A stretch of 64,000 bases of DNA from a bacterium (GTDB taxonomy: Bacteria > UBA4055): contig JAKQBN010000049.1 in the NCBI GenBank assembly GCA_029559475.1, positions 34,950 to 98,949 on the forward strand. The letters run 5' to 3'. The translations under genes and the position numbers were made by a program. Below the pieces are notes generated by a model. The model worked only from the letters and a program-made list of their open reading frames with translations. It made no database searches and was not told where the DNA came from. This document shows, in pieces, positions 48,544 through 57,686 of this stretch (positions are counted from its first letter, which is position 1; each line of letters starts with the position of its first letter).

Positions 48544-49852
48544 CGAACTATTAAAAGTATCAGGCATAACCGGATACGAAAACGTTGACAGAAACGCTTT
48601 AGTTTCAGGAGGAAAAACAGATTCCAGGCTGATAGGCAGCGGAGATATCTATTTCGCATTTAAGGGCCAGAATACTGATGGACATGATTTTGTTCCGCAG
48701 TGCTCAGAAAAAGGCATGGCTGCCGCTGTTGTTGACAAAGATTATAAGAACTCAGGGGAATTCCCTGTAATATACAGCTCTGATGTAGAAAAGACTCTCG
48801 GAGAATTCGCTTCGGCATGGAGAAAACTGCATAAAGCCAAGATCATCGGAATAACCGGAACCAACGGCAAGACAACGACGAAAGAGATCCTGTCGAAGAT
48901 ACTTTCGTCAAAATTCAATTTGATATCGACATTTAAGAACTACAATAATCAGATAGGCGTTCCGCTTACTCTGCTTTCTATCAAAGACGATACAGAGATC
49001 GCCATAGTTGAATTGGGCACCAATCATCAGGGTGAAATAGAATATCTTGCAAACCTTTCCGATCCGGATACCGGCATAATTACCAACATTGGCGAAGGTC
49101 ATCTTGAATTCTTTAAAGATAAAAAAGGCGTTTATCTGGAAAAAAGCAGCCTGTACGAATATCTTTATAAAAAAGGCGGCAGAATATTCGTAAATACAGA
49201 CGACGAATTTTTACGTGAGTGGAAAAAAGGGAATATAACGACTTTCGGCTTTAAAAATTCGCCGGACATCACATTCGAAAACGTGAAACTTAACGGAAAA
49301 GGGTTCCCTGAATTCAGCTTTAATGGTTTACCGGCTTCTCTGGCAGTACCGGGAATACTGAATCTGAAGAACGCGCTCGCTGCAGCTGCAATAGCCTGCG
49401 GATTCGGAATGAGCGCTATTGAAATTACCGCCGCTCTAAGTCAGTACAGATCGTCCGATAAAAGATACGAGCTTGTCAGATATAAGAATTCAGATGTTAT
49501 CCTTGACTGCTATAACGCAAATCCGACCTCTATGGAGAATTTTTTAAACGACATTTCACTTATGGGTAAAGATTTTGTGCTGGTTCTTGGCGATATGCTC
49601 GAACTCGGAGGCGCATCCGCAGATTCCCATAAAAGGATCATTTCTGCTGCTGCCAAGATCGGGTTCAGACATGTTTATTTATATGGCGGCGAAATGAAGA
49701 AAGCTCTTGGTTCAGAACATCCCGGATCATCTGTTGAGCATATCGAAAATCTCGGGCTGCTTAAATCAGAATTCGACAAAGTTGCTTCTGAAGGCGCGAG
49801 AATAGCCGTAAAAGGATCGAGAGGAATGAAACTGGAAAAATTAATGGAATAG
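48530..49852 (+). CDS. murF: UDP-MurNAc-pentapeptide synthetase MurF
   Basis: 440 residues. P-loop GITGTNGKTTTKEIL, the FKNYNNQIGVPLTLL block, IVELGTNHQGEIEYL, ITNIGEGHLEFF, and DCYNANPTSMENFL are typical of MurF. It joins D-Ala-D-Ala to the UDP-MurNAc-tripeptide. Its ATG lies 14 nt inside murE, suggesting translational coupling. In other clusters mraY and murD follow; here ftsW follows after 3 nt. Confidence 0.97.
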   Translation: MVRLSELLKVSGITGYENVDRNALVSGGKTDSRLIGSGDIYFAFKGQNTDGHDFVPQCSEKGMAAAVVDKDYKNSGEFPVIYSSDVEKTLGEFASAWRKLHKAKIIGITGTNGKTTTKEILSKILSSKFNLISTFKNYNNQIGVPLTLLSIKDDTEIAIVELGTNHQGEIEYLANLSDPDTGIITNIGEGHLEFFKDKKGVYLEKSSLYEYLYKKGGRIFVNTDDEFLREWKKGNITTFGFKNSPDITFENVKLNGKGFPEFSFNGLPASLAVPGILNLKNALAAAAIACGFGMSAIEITAALSQYRSSDKRYELVRYKNSDVILDCYNANPTSMENFLNDISLMGKDFVLVLGDMLELGGASADSHKRIISAAAKIGFRHVYLYGGEMKKALGSEHPGSSVEHIENLGLLKSEFDKVASEGARIAVKGSRGMKLEKLME

Positions 49853-49855
49853 ATC

Positions 49856-50974
49856 ATGCTTACAAGACAAGCTACTGATGAAGGCACAACATACGATTTT
49901 CTGCTTCTCGCAATGGTTTTTATACTTCTGGTATTCGGTTCCATTATGGTCATGAGCGCGGGATCGTTCATAGCGGCTGAGAAATTCAATAACGATAATT
50001 ACTTTATATCAAGCCAGTTAAAGAACGCATTTATCGCGCTGGCGGCATTTATTGCGGGAATGACACTTAATTATAAAATCTACAACAGTAAAATACTTAT
50101 GTACAGCGGAATGGCGGTAACAGTACTTGCGCTTGCTTATCTGCTTATATCAAATCATGGAGAGAGCATTAAAGGCGCGAAAAGATGGATCTTCGGATTC
50201 CAGCCTTCGGAGATAGCGAAGAACATGATAGTTTTCTATTTCGCCTACAGCCTTGATAAGTACAGGGATGTATTAGATAAATTTCTTAAGGGTTACGTGT
50301 TTCATCTTGTTATACTATGTGCGATCGTGGGAATGGTCTTTTTACAGCCGGCCTTTTCGACATCCATGATGATATTCGCGATAGGGTATTCTATGTTCTA
50401 TGTCGCCGGAATGAAGCTGAAACATCTTCTCTCATCGATGCTTCTTTTAATACCCGTCATTATAGCTGTCGCGATAATGCAGCCTTACAGAATGGACAGG
50501 ATCAAGACCTTCTTTGAGCCTGATAACGACATTTCAGGAAAAGGCTGGCAGGTCGAACAGTCCTTAATAGGTTTCGGGAACGGCGGTATAGACGGCGTAG
50601 GACTCGGCGAATCAAGGCAGAAGGAATTCTATCTGCCGGAACCTCACAATGATTTTATATTTTCGATAATCGGAGACGAGCTCGGTATTATCGGAACGGC
50701 ACTTCTGGTACTATGCTATATTGTTATAATGCTCAGAGGGTTCAGGATAGCTTCACGAGCCCCGGATTATTACGGGTTCATACTCGCTTCGGGGATCACT
50801 TTAACCATACTGATATATTCAGTATTTAATATGTGCATCACTCTCGGGCTTGTGCCGCCGACGGGACTTCCGCTTCCGCTCGTAAGCTATGGGGGAACAT
50901 CTCTTATTATGACTATGTTCAGCATGGGAGTTCTTTTAAACATATCATATAAAAGTAAAACGGACGCATCCTGA
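49856..50974 (+). CDS. ftsW: SEDS glycan polymerase FtsW
   Basis: 372 residues with about ten transmembrane segments. SEDS blocks: GSIMVMSAGS near the start, GAKRWIFGFQPSEIAKNMIV, PDNDISGKGWQVEQSLIGFGNGGIDG region, EPHNDFIFSIIGDELGIIG and GLVPPTGLPLPLVSYGGTS. The Asp/Glu pair of the periplasmic loop is in the usual place. FtsW polymerises septal glycan from lipid II. Position between murF and murC, next to ftsI, favours FtsW over RodA. Confidence 0.95.
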   Translation: MLTRQATDEGTTYDFLLLAMVFILLVFGSIMVMSAGSFIAAEKFNNDNYFISSQLKNAFIALAAFIAGMTLNYKIYNSKILMYSGMAVTVLALAYLLISNHGESIKGAKRWIFGFQPSEIAKNMIVFYFAYSLDKYRDVLDKFLKGYVFHLVILCAIVGMVFLQPAFSTSMMIFAIGYSMFYVAGMKLKHLLSSMLLLIPVIIAVAIMQPYRMDRIKTFFEPDNDISGKGWQVEQSLIGFGNGGIDGVGLGESRQKEFYLPEPHNDFIFSIIGDELGIIGTALLVLCYIVIMLRGFRIASRAPDYYGFILASGITLTILIYSVFNMCITLGLVPPTGLPLPLVSYGGTSLIMTMFSMGVLLNISYKSKTDAS

Positions 50975-50975
50975 A

Positions 50976-52352
50976 ATGTTTGAACTAAAGCCTAATATGA
51001 AACTGCATTTTATAGGCATCGGCGGAGCCGGAATGCTTCCTTTAGCTGTATATTCCAGAGATCTCGGGTATTTTGTTGCCGGATCGGATCTCAGCGATGA
51101 GAATTTTCATATTTTAAGAAGTGCAGGTATAAATCCGGAAAAGGGGAATCCGGGCGTAGCGGCTGATACAGATCTTGTGATATACAGTTCGGCGGTGAAA
51201 GACGACAACGAGGAGATGATATCGGCGAAGAAGCTGAACATCCCCAGAATAAAGAGAGCGGAGTTTTTAGGCCTTATAACAAAATATAAACATTCTGTAC
51301 TTGTAAGCGGTTCTCACGGTAAAAGCACTACGAGCGCGATGCTCGCCGACATTCTCAACGGTTACGAAAAGATCAACGCGACGGCATTAGTCGGAGCAGA
51401 GACTGTGAGTAAGAATTCAAATTATTATAAGGGCAGCGGAGAACACGTAATACTCGAGGCGGATGAGTACGACAGAAGCTTTCTGAAACTGTTTCCTTCC
51501 GATCTTATAATACTGAACATTGATGACGATCATATGGACATTTACGGCGACATCGAAGGTCTGAAAAAGGCTTTCACAGAGCTTACCGGCAGGCTGAAAG
51601 AAGATTCAATTCTAATCTATAACGGAGATGATGAAGCTGTAGTTCAGGCAGTATCTGAGCATACGGGAAGAAAGGTTTCATACGGCTTAAACGACGGATG
51701 TATTTACCGCGCAAAGGAGATCGAATTTAAGGATTTTTCCACAAGATTCATTTTTACAAAAAACGGTTCGCCGGTAACTGATCTGAATTATTATTATTCA
51801 GGAATTCATAACGTATATAATATGCTTGCATCGGCGGCTCTTTTATCGGAATACGGCATAGACGGAAAAATCATATCGGAATTAGCGCTAAAATTCAAAG
51901 GGGTAAAGAGAAGGCAGGAGATCATTTTCAGAAATGACGATTACATACTGATTGACGATTACGGTCATCATCCGTCCGAAGTGAGAAGTTCGTTAAATAA
52001 TCTCAGGCTTAATCACAGCGGAAGAATGATCGTAATGTTCCAGCCGCATCTGTATTCCAGGACAAAATATCATTCAAAAGGATTCGCCGAAAGCTTTAAC
52101 GATGCGGATATAGTGCTCATATCACAAATATATCCGGCGAGAGAGAAATTCGATCCGTCTGTTTCTGGCAAGAACATTTATATGGATATGAACGAGACCG
52201 AACGCAGAAAAACGACGGTGTTCGACAATTTTGACGATCTTTACCTGATGCTCAAAAGAGACATGAAGCCGGGCGATCTGATCGTGAGCATGGGCGCGGG
52301 CGAGATTAATAAACTTCTTTATAAACTTAAGAAAGAGCTGGGGAATAAGTGA
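50976..52352 (+). CDS. murC: UDP-MurNAc-L-alanine ligase MurC
   Basis: 458 residues. N-terminal HFIGIGGAGMLPLAVYSRDLG binds UDP, the P-loop is SGSHGKSTTSAM (a variant of GTHGKTTT), then LEADEYDRSFLKLFPSD, NIDDDHMDIYG and DDYGHHPSEV. It attaches L-Ala to UDP-MurNAc. Starts 1 nt after ftsW and shares a 4-nt GTGA overlap with murB. murD, which usually lies nearby, is absent. Confidence 0.97.
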   Translation: MFELKPNMKLHFIGIGGAGMLPLAVYSRDLGYFVAGSDLSDENFHILRSAGINPEKGNPGVAADTDLVIYSSAVKDDNEEMISAKKLNIPRIKRAEFLGLITKYKHSVLVSGSHGKSTTSAMLADILNGYEKINATALVGAETVSKNSNYYKGSGEHVILEADEYDRSFLKLFPSDLIILNIDDDHMDIYGDIEGLKKAFTELTGRLKEDSILIYNGDDEAVVQAVSEHTGRKVSYGLNDGCIYRAKEIEFKDFSTRFIFTKNGSPVTDLNYYYSGIHNVYNMLASAALLSEYGIDGKIISELALKFKGVKRRQEIIFRNDDYILIDDYGHHPSEVRSSLNNLRLNHSGRMIVMFQPHLYSRTKYHSKGFAESFNDADIVLISQIYPAREKFDPSVSGKNIYMDMNETERRKTTVFDNFDDLYLMLKRDMKPGDLIVSMGAGEINKLLYKLKKELGNK

Positions 52353-53254
52353 ACGTTTTAGATAAAATAAAACAGGCCTGCAGAACCGTACTGACCGGTG
52401 AACCGATGAGCAAGCACACTTATTATAAGATAGGCGGTCCGGCGGACATGTATGCCGCGCCGGAAAGCGTCGAAGAGCTTAAAAATGTTATTCAGATATG
52501 CAGGCAGTATAAAACTGATTATTTTATGCTTGGCAACGGATCGAACATTCTGGTCTCTGACAACGGATTCAGAGGCTGCGTGATCGACACTTCAGCAAAA
52601 TTTAAAAGCATATCCGTTTCGGACGGGGTTATAAGCGCAGAGGCCGGATGCACTATGAATAAGATAGCAAAAACTGCATTAAAATATTCTCTTACAGGAT
52701 TTGAGGAGCTTGCAGGCGTACCGGGAACGATAGGCGGCGCATTAGTAATGAACGCGGGATGTTACGGAAAAGAAATATCAGAAGTAGTATCAGAAGCTGA
52801 AATACTTGACAACGGGTCGATAATGACTATTAAAAGACCCGAAATGATCTTTGGGTACAGGGAATCAAGCCTGAGATCAAGGATCATAGTTTCAGCAAAG
52901 ATCAGGCTTGTGAAAGGAATTAAGCAGGATATCGAGGAAAAAATGAATGAAATTCAGGCGAAAAGAAAGAGCAGTCAGCCTCTGCATCTTCCCTCATGCG
53001 GATCTGTTTTCAAACGTCCTGAAGGACATTTTGCGGGTCGTCTCATTGAAGACTGCGGACTAAAAGGAAAATCAATAGGCGGCGCTATGGTATCCAATAT
53101 GCACGCGGGTTTTATCGTGAATTCAGGCGGCGCGACAGCTTCGGACGTAGCAGAACTGATAAGAGTAATTAAAGATAAAGTCTATAACAGAACCGGCATC
53201 AGGCTCAAAGAGGAAGTGATCTATGTAGGTTTTTCAAAGGAAGATCTGAAATGA
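52349..53254 (+). CDS. murB: UDP-N-acetylenolpyruvoylglucosamine reductase MurB (type II)
   Basis: 301 residues, the length of type II MurB. TYYKIGGPADMYAAPES starts the FAD domain; FMLGNGSNILVSD, GVPGTIGGALVMNAGCYG and YRESSLR follow; the catalytic Ser is in LPSCGSVFKRPEG, and the substrate-binding end is DCGLKGKSIGGAMVSNMHAGFIVN. It makes UDP-MurNAc using NADPH. Start is GTG overlapping the murC stop (GTGA), and its stop overlaps ftsQ by 4 nt. Confidence 0.97.
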   Translation: MNVLDKIKQACRTVLTGEPMSKHTYYKIGGPADMYAAPESVEELKNVIQICRQYKTDYFMLGNGSNILVSDNGFRGCVIDTSAKFKSISVSDGVISAEAGCTMNKIAKTALKYSLTGFEELAGVPGTIGGALVMNAGCYGKEISEVVSEAEILDNGSIMTIKRPEMIFGYRESSLRSRIIVSAKIRLVKGIKQDIEEKMNEIQAKRKSSQPLHLPSCGSVFKRPEGHFAGRLIEDCGLKGKSIGGAMVSNMHAGFIVNSGGATASDVAELIRVIKDKVYNRTGIRLKEEVIYVGFSKEDLK

Positions 53255-54006
53255 ATTTCTTTAAAAGACTATATGAAAAACTCAAAACGGCGGTTATGTG
53301 GCTGCTGCTTCTGACAGGATCGGTGCTGATTCTTGTGTCCGCTTTCTATCTGTTCTCTCTTTATAGAAGCACGGATATCTTCGATCTAAAAAAGATCGTC
53401 GTTAAAGACACGAGGATACTTGACAGCGATAAAGTGATCGGGATTTCCGGGATCAAAAAAGGAACAAGGATAATGGATATTGACAGAGAATCGGCTGTCA
53501 AAAAGCTCAATAAATCGCTTTACATCGAAAATTCGAAGATCACGCTTCTGTATCCTTCAACAATTATTATTGAAATTATCGAAATCGAACCTCTTGCGTA
53601 TGTCAAATCGGACGGGATACTTAAATATGTGGACAGCTCGGGCAATATTCTCGGACCCGCAAAGGCCGCAGGCGGTTACGATCTGCCCATCATTAATTCT
53701 GAGGGCATGAAAAAGACCGTCGAGTTTCTGAATTATGCAAAAAATTCAAGTCCTCTGGCTTATCATCAGATATCCGAAGCTGATCATACAGAAAAGGGAA
53801 TAGAGCTTTATCTAAACAATTCAAGTACAAGGGTGATCATAGGTGATGAATGTTTGAAAAAAAAGATCGTTATTCTTGAAAGCTTCATAAAGGAAGAGTA
53901 CGGCAACATACCGTTCGGAAGGGTCGATTATATAGATCTCAGGTTCGACGGCCAGGTCGTAATGAAAGAGTTCAGTATGGCTGATAATAAATCCGGAGAG
54001 TTGTAA
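53251..54006 (+). CDS. ftsQ: Cell-division protein FtsQ/DivIB
   Basis: 251 residues. A short cytoplasmic start, one transmembrane helix (VMWLLLLTGSVLILVSAFYLF near residues 15-36), then a POTRA domain (FDLKKIVVKDTRILDSDKVI ... GIKKGTRIMDI) and the beta domain ending with YIDLRFDGQVVMKEF. It links FtsL/FtsB to the septal synthases in the periplasm. Its ATG overlaps murB; ftsA starts right after its stop. The low-similarity family makes the topology and position the main evidence. Confidence 0.93.
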   Translation: MNFFKRLYEKLKTAVMWLLLLTGSVLILVSAFYLFSLYRSTDIFDLKKIVVKDTRILDSDKVIGISGIKKGTRIMDIDRESAVKKLNKSLYIENSKITLLYPSTIIIEIIEIEPLAYVKSDGILKYVDSSGNILGPAKAAGGYDLPIINSEGMKKTVEFLNYAKNSSPLAYHQISEADHTEKGIELYLNNSSTRVIIGDECLKKKIVILESFIKEEYGNIPFGRVDYIDLRFDGQVVMKEFSMADNKSGEL

Positions 54007-55236
54007 ATGTATTTACTCGGAATTGATTTCGGCAGCAGGTACATAAAGGCTGCTCTGTGCGTAAAAGATATTGAAACAGGAGAAATTACCGTTCTAAAGC
54101 TCTATAAATTCCAGCATAAAGCCGCCAAGCAGGGTACGATAACCGATGTCGTAAAAGCCAAAGAAGCTTTTACCGAGCTTATCGATAAAATGAGGACGGA
54201 ATTTCAGGATAAGATAGATAATTATATAATTTCCATTTCGGGTGAGAATGTTAATTCGTACTCCGGAACCTCCACCATACCTTTATGGAAGCAGGAGAAC
54301 GAGGACAGAAGAGTAAAGATCACTCATGCGCATGTTAGTGAAGTGATAAAAGCTGCGAAAATGACGGCTTACAACAGGGATGACAAGGTTGAGCTTCATT
54401 CGATTCCGCAGGAATTCCAGATAGACGATCAGCCTGCCACGCAGAATCCCGTCGATATGTACGGCGTAAAGCTAAGAAGCAGCGTTTATGTCATACAGAC
54501 CGACAAAGCCAATATGGAGAATCTCGGAAGCATTCCGGAAGAAATGTCTTTCGGGAATTACAGGATAGTTTATTCCCCTCTCGCTACTGCCGAAGCCGTT
54601 CTCGATCCGGACGACAAGGAGGCCGGAGCCATAGTTATTTCCATAGGCGATCAGACTACTGAACTTGTAGTATATCTGAACGGAATAGTGAGAATGGCTA
54701 AAGTGATCCCTTTCGGATCCGCAAATATAACGAAAGACCTGAAAATAATGCTGAAGACGGATTATGCAACAGCTAATATTATCAAAAAAGAGCAGGCGAC
54801 GGCATTTCCGAAGGACGCCGATCCCGAAAAAATGATCGAAGTGCCGAACTCATCGGCTCAGAAAAACGAATACACTGAAGAGCACATCGCCAGGGTTACC
54901 GAAGCGAGGCTGAAGGAAATTTATGATTTCGTTACAAAAGAGATATATAAGGGATCGTATCAGAGGCAGGTTCACACTCCCGTCATAATAACCGGGCCGG
55001 GAAGCAGGCTAAAAGGCGCGGAAAAACTTTTCTCCGAGATCAACAACTCGAGGACGGTTAAAGGAAAGATAGTCGGAGTAAAGAGCAAGATAGATGTTAT
55101 TTCAGATGATTATTTTACTGCTGTCGGGCTTGTAAAATACGCGGTCAATTATGACATTTTCTCTGACGAGAGCGCTGACGGAGGCAGAAGATCGGTAGCG
55201 CAGAAGCTTAAAAAGTTTTTTGCCGATCTGCTATAG
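54007..55236 (+). CDS. ftsA: Cell-division actin homologue FtsA
   Basis: 409 residues. Actin-fold blocks: LGIDFGSRYIKAALC (phosphate 1), ISISGENVNSYSG, AGAIVISIGDQTTELVVYL (phosphate 2) and VIITGPGSRLKGAEKLF (adenosine). The SHS2 (1C) insert contains HSIPQEFQIDDQ. The end RRSVAQKLKKFFADLL is an amphipathic helix that would bind the inner membrane. It tethers FtsZ. The interval to ftsZ is 25 nt with CGGAGG. Confidence 0.95.
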   Translation: MYLLGIDFGSRYIKAALCVKDIETGEITVLKLYKFQHKAAKQGTITDVVKAKEAFTELIDKMRTEFQDKIDNYIISISGENVNSYSGTSTIPLWKQENEDRRVKITHAHVSEVIKAAKMTAYNRDDKVELHSIPQEFQIDDQPATQNPVDMYGVKLRSSVYVIQTDKANMENLGSIPEEMSFGNYRIVYSPLATAEAVLDPDDKEAGAIVISIGDQTTELVVYLNGIVRMAKVIPFGSANITKDLKIMLKTDYATANIIKKEQATAFPKDADPEKMIEVPNSSAQKNEYTEEHIARVTEARLKEIYDFVTKEIYKGSYQRQVHTPVIITGPGSRLKGAEKLFSEINNSRTVKGKIVGVKSKIDVISDDYFTAVGLVKYAVNYDIFSDESADGGRRSVAQKLKKFFADLL

Positions 55237-55261
55237 AATATAAAATTTTACGGAGGATATA

Positions 55262-56395
55262 ATGTCAACTATGATTTTCGAGTTCGACAACGAGATCAAA
55301 GGAAGCGCGAAGATACGCGTTCTGGGCGTCGGAGGCGGAGGATGCAACGCTCTCGACAGCATGATCGACATGGGGCTGAAAGGTGTTGAGTTCATAGCCT
55401 TGAACACGGACGCTCAGGCTCTTCAGCAGTCAAAGGCGAATACAAAGATCCAGATAGGCCCGAATACGACCAAGGGTCTGGGCGCGGGCGCAAATCCCGA
55501 CATCGGCCGTCAGGCGATGGAGGAGGACAGGGAGAAGCTGGTCAATCTGCTCACCGATTCAGACATGGTTTTCATAGCAGCGGGAATGGGCGGCGGAACA
55601 GGTACGGGAGCGGCTGGAGTTCTTGCGGAAATTACTAACGAACTTGGAATACTTACGGTCGCGATAGTTACGAAACCGTTTAAGTTCGAAGGTCCGAAGA
55701 GGGCTTCCAACGCGGAAAAAGGCATCCAGAAACTTAAAGAGAACGTCGATGCTCTTATTATCATTCATAATCAGAGGCTGGCTCAATCTACTGCCGATCC
55801 GAATACGTCTATTAAAAAAGCCTTCCTACAGGTCGATGAGGTTCTTTACAAAGCCGTCAGGGGTATAGCCGACCTTATTACAGTGAAAGGGCTCATAAAC
55901 CTCGATTTTGCCGATATTAAAACAATTATGAAAGGGATGGGCGACGCGATGATGGGTGTCGGCGAGGCTGAAGGTGAACACGCCTGCATAGAAGCTGCCC
56001 AGTCCGCGATCCAGAGTACTCTTCTCGAGAATATCGATATCAAGGGTGCGAAAGGAATTCTTGTCAATATCTGCGCGAATGAGGATCTATCGCTGTTCGA
56101 GGTCGATCAGGCTATGGAGCTTATCTACGATGCGGCCGGAACTACTGACGCGAACGTGATCTTCGGTGTTGTTACCGATCCCGATATGAGAGATAAGGTG
56201 AGAGTTACAGTAATAGCTACCGGGTTCGATTCCGGCGCCAAAAAAGACAAGAGATCAGAATATGAAAAGCTGAATACTGCAAAAGACGTAAAGTCGGTTG
56301 AAGTCGGAAGTGATGTTCCGGGGTCAGTTAAAGGTGTAAAATTTCAGCATGATGATTATGAAATCCCGGCATTTTTAAGAATGGCGAAGGATTAA
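55262..56395 (+). CDS. ftsZ: Cell-division tubulin homologue FtsZ
   Basis: 377 residues. GTP-binding elements: VLGVGGGGCNALDSM, NTDAQAL, AAGMGGGTGTGAAG (tubulin signature) and FKFEGPKRASNAEKG; T7-loop LINLDFADIKTIMKG. The linker is short (about 35 residues) and the conserved tail DDYEIPAFLRMAKD binds FtsA and other partners. Forms the Z-ring. CGGAGG sits 6 nt upstream. A 160-residue unknown gene begins 1 nt after its stop. Confidence 0.98.
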   Translation: MSTMIFEFDNEIKGSAKIRVLGVGGGGCNALDSMIDMGLKGVEFIALNTDAQALQQSKANTKIQIGPNTTKGLGAGANPDIGRQAMEEDREKLVNLLTDSDMVFIAAGMGGGTGTGAAGVLAEITNELGILTVAIVTKPFKFEGPKRASNAEKGIQKLKENVDALIIIHNQRLAQSTADPNTSIKKAFLQVDEVLYKAVRGIADLITVKGLINLDFADIKTIMKGMGDAMMGVGEAEGEHACIEAAQSAIQSTLLENIDIKGAKGILVNICANEDLSLFEVDQAMELIYDAAGTTDANVIFGVVTDPDMRDKVRVTVIATGFDSGAKKDKRSEYEKLNTAKDVKSVEVGSDVPGSVKGVKFQHDDYEIPAFLRMAKD

Positions 56396-56396
56396 T

Positions 56397-56879
56397 ATGC
56401 AAAATCTTAACGAGAGCGAGATCATTAAAAGGTTCATCGGCCATTTTCAGTCGAAAGCGGATTCAACGTACGGTCTGAATCTGTCTGTGAGAGACCTGAA
56501 GATCGAAAAGCCTCAGCCTACAATGGATTTCAAGGATTTCAAGAACGGTAAAGCTTCGTCCAAAACTGATGTGTCGTTCGAGCTTGCAGGCTGGAAAAGC
56601 TATGCTGAGGACGGTATTAAGAGTTTTATGGATTCTCTTCTTGACGATGACGATATGTTCGCGCCTGTTGTGGACATCGAAATCTTCGAGGTTCAGAATA
56701 AGGGCAGGATGTCGGTTAAAATGACCTTCTCGACGGTTTATACCGGCTATGATGTCGAGACCGAGGAAAAGGTTTCAAGCGACATTAAGAAGGGGAATCT
56801 GAACAGGAACGATATTATCGAGGAGATAGAGATAAGGCTTTCCGAGATCTATACACTTCTGAAAAAACTTAAGGGTTAA
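56397..56879 (+). CDS. Unrecognised 160-residue protein encoded directly after ftsZ
   Basis: 160 residues, cytoplasmic, acidic, no cysteines, no signal peptide. Predicted mixture: a helical start (NESEIIKRFIGHFQSK), beta-rich core with paired motifs DLKIEKPQPTMDFKDFKNG and PVVDIEIFEVQNKGRMSVKM, and a helical charged end (NRNDIIEEIEIRLSEIYTLL). I do not recognise the family. It starts 1 nt after ftsZ and ends 1 nt before queD with AAGG-type ribosome sites, so it is surely translated with them. A role with FtsZ or in division is only suggested by location. Confidence 0.78.
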   Translation: MQNLNESEIIKRFIGHFQSKADSTYGLNLSVRDLKIEKPQPTMDFKDFKNGKASSKTDVSFELAGWKSYAEDGIKSFMDSLLDDDDMFAPVVDIEIFEVQNKGRMSVKMTFSTVYTGYDVETEEKVSSDIKKGNLNRNDIIEEIEIRLSEIYTLLKKLKG

Positions 56880-56880
56880 T

Positions 56881-57249
56881 ATGTATGAGATCATAGTTAA
56901 ACATCATTTTTCATCCGCGCACAGGCTGATCAACTACGACGGCGAGTGCAGGAACCTTCACGGGCACAACTGGAAGATCAAGGTGTACGCCCGCGCCGGG
57001 GAACTGAACGACATCGGTATCTCGATGGACTTTAAAGAGTTTAAGAAGATCGTGAGGGAAGAAATTGATAAGTATGATCATGTTTTTCTTAACGAACATC
57101 CGGATTTTGAGGGCATCAATCCCACTGCCGAGAACATCGCGCGGATACTTTTTCAGAAGCTTTCACAGAAGATCAACGACGGGGTTCTGAAGATATTTAT
57201 GATCGAGGTCTGGGAGTCCGACAATAACGGGATGAGGTATTTTCAGTAA
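56881..57249 (+). CDS. queD: 6-carboxy-5,6,7,8-tetrahydropterin synthase QueD
   Basis: 122 residues of the PTPS/QueD family. Zinc ligands are His12 or so in FSSAHRL and the pair in CRNLHGHNW; the Cys of CxxxHGH is the catalytic Cys that distinguishes QueD, and DHVFLNEHPDF and the VWESDNNGMRYF end supply the Asp-His-Glu relay. It converts dihydroneopterin triphosphate to carboxytetrahydropterin for queuosine. Starts 1 nt after the unknown gene. No other queuosine gene is in this window. No terminator is obvious downstream. Confidence 0.94.
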   Translation: MYEIIVKHHFSSAHRLINYDGECRNLHGHNWKIKVYARAGELNDIGISMDFKEFKKIVREEIDKYDHVFLNEHPDFEGINPTAENIARILFQKLSQKINDGVLKIFMIEVWESDNNGMRYFQ

Positions 57250-57686
57250 ATATCTGGCATTTATTATCACTCGCCATGATATCCTCCGAAAAAATATCGG
57301 CATTAATTTATCTCGTCATATCATTTTTCAAAGCAGGCCGCAACCGGCAAAGCCGGCATTAATTGCATGATGATTTGGGAAGAACACGTACCGGCGACAA
57401 TGCGAGGATGCGTTCCTGCTTCTCAAAATATATGACTCGAACTTGAAACCTCTATCGGTCAAACATCGAGACATAATTCATGAAGGATCAACATCCGTTA
57501 CGTGTGAGTTTAATTGTAGTAATTGAACGAATGGCTGCAGGATGAGATCCGGAATGAAGTTATGCCGAGCATAAAATAAATAGATTGCATTGACGGCGCA
57601 ATATTATTATAATTGAAAATAAAATGATACAACGACATTATCTGGCGTACCGGCTATGGTATATTGGATAAAAAACGGAGAAAACT
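57250..57686 (+). other. 437-nt intergenic region with no recognised gene
   Basis: I find no coding region with a plausible ribosome site or recognised product, no tRNA and no strong hairpin terminator here. It contains CCGGC-AAA-GCCGG at about 57346-57358 and a promoter-like sequence at 57585-57613. It is the longest gap of the window and separates the division cluster from the helicase-nuclease gene. Confidence 0.7.
57585..57613 (+). promoter_or_regulatory. Promoter for the AddB-AddA fusion gene
   Basis: TTGCAT (57585-57590), 17-nt spacer, TATAAT (57608-57613), followed by a leader of about 67 nt. The -10 is perfect, the -35 weak. Confidence 0.5.
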
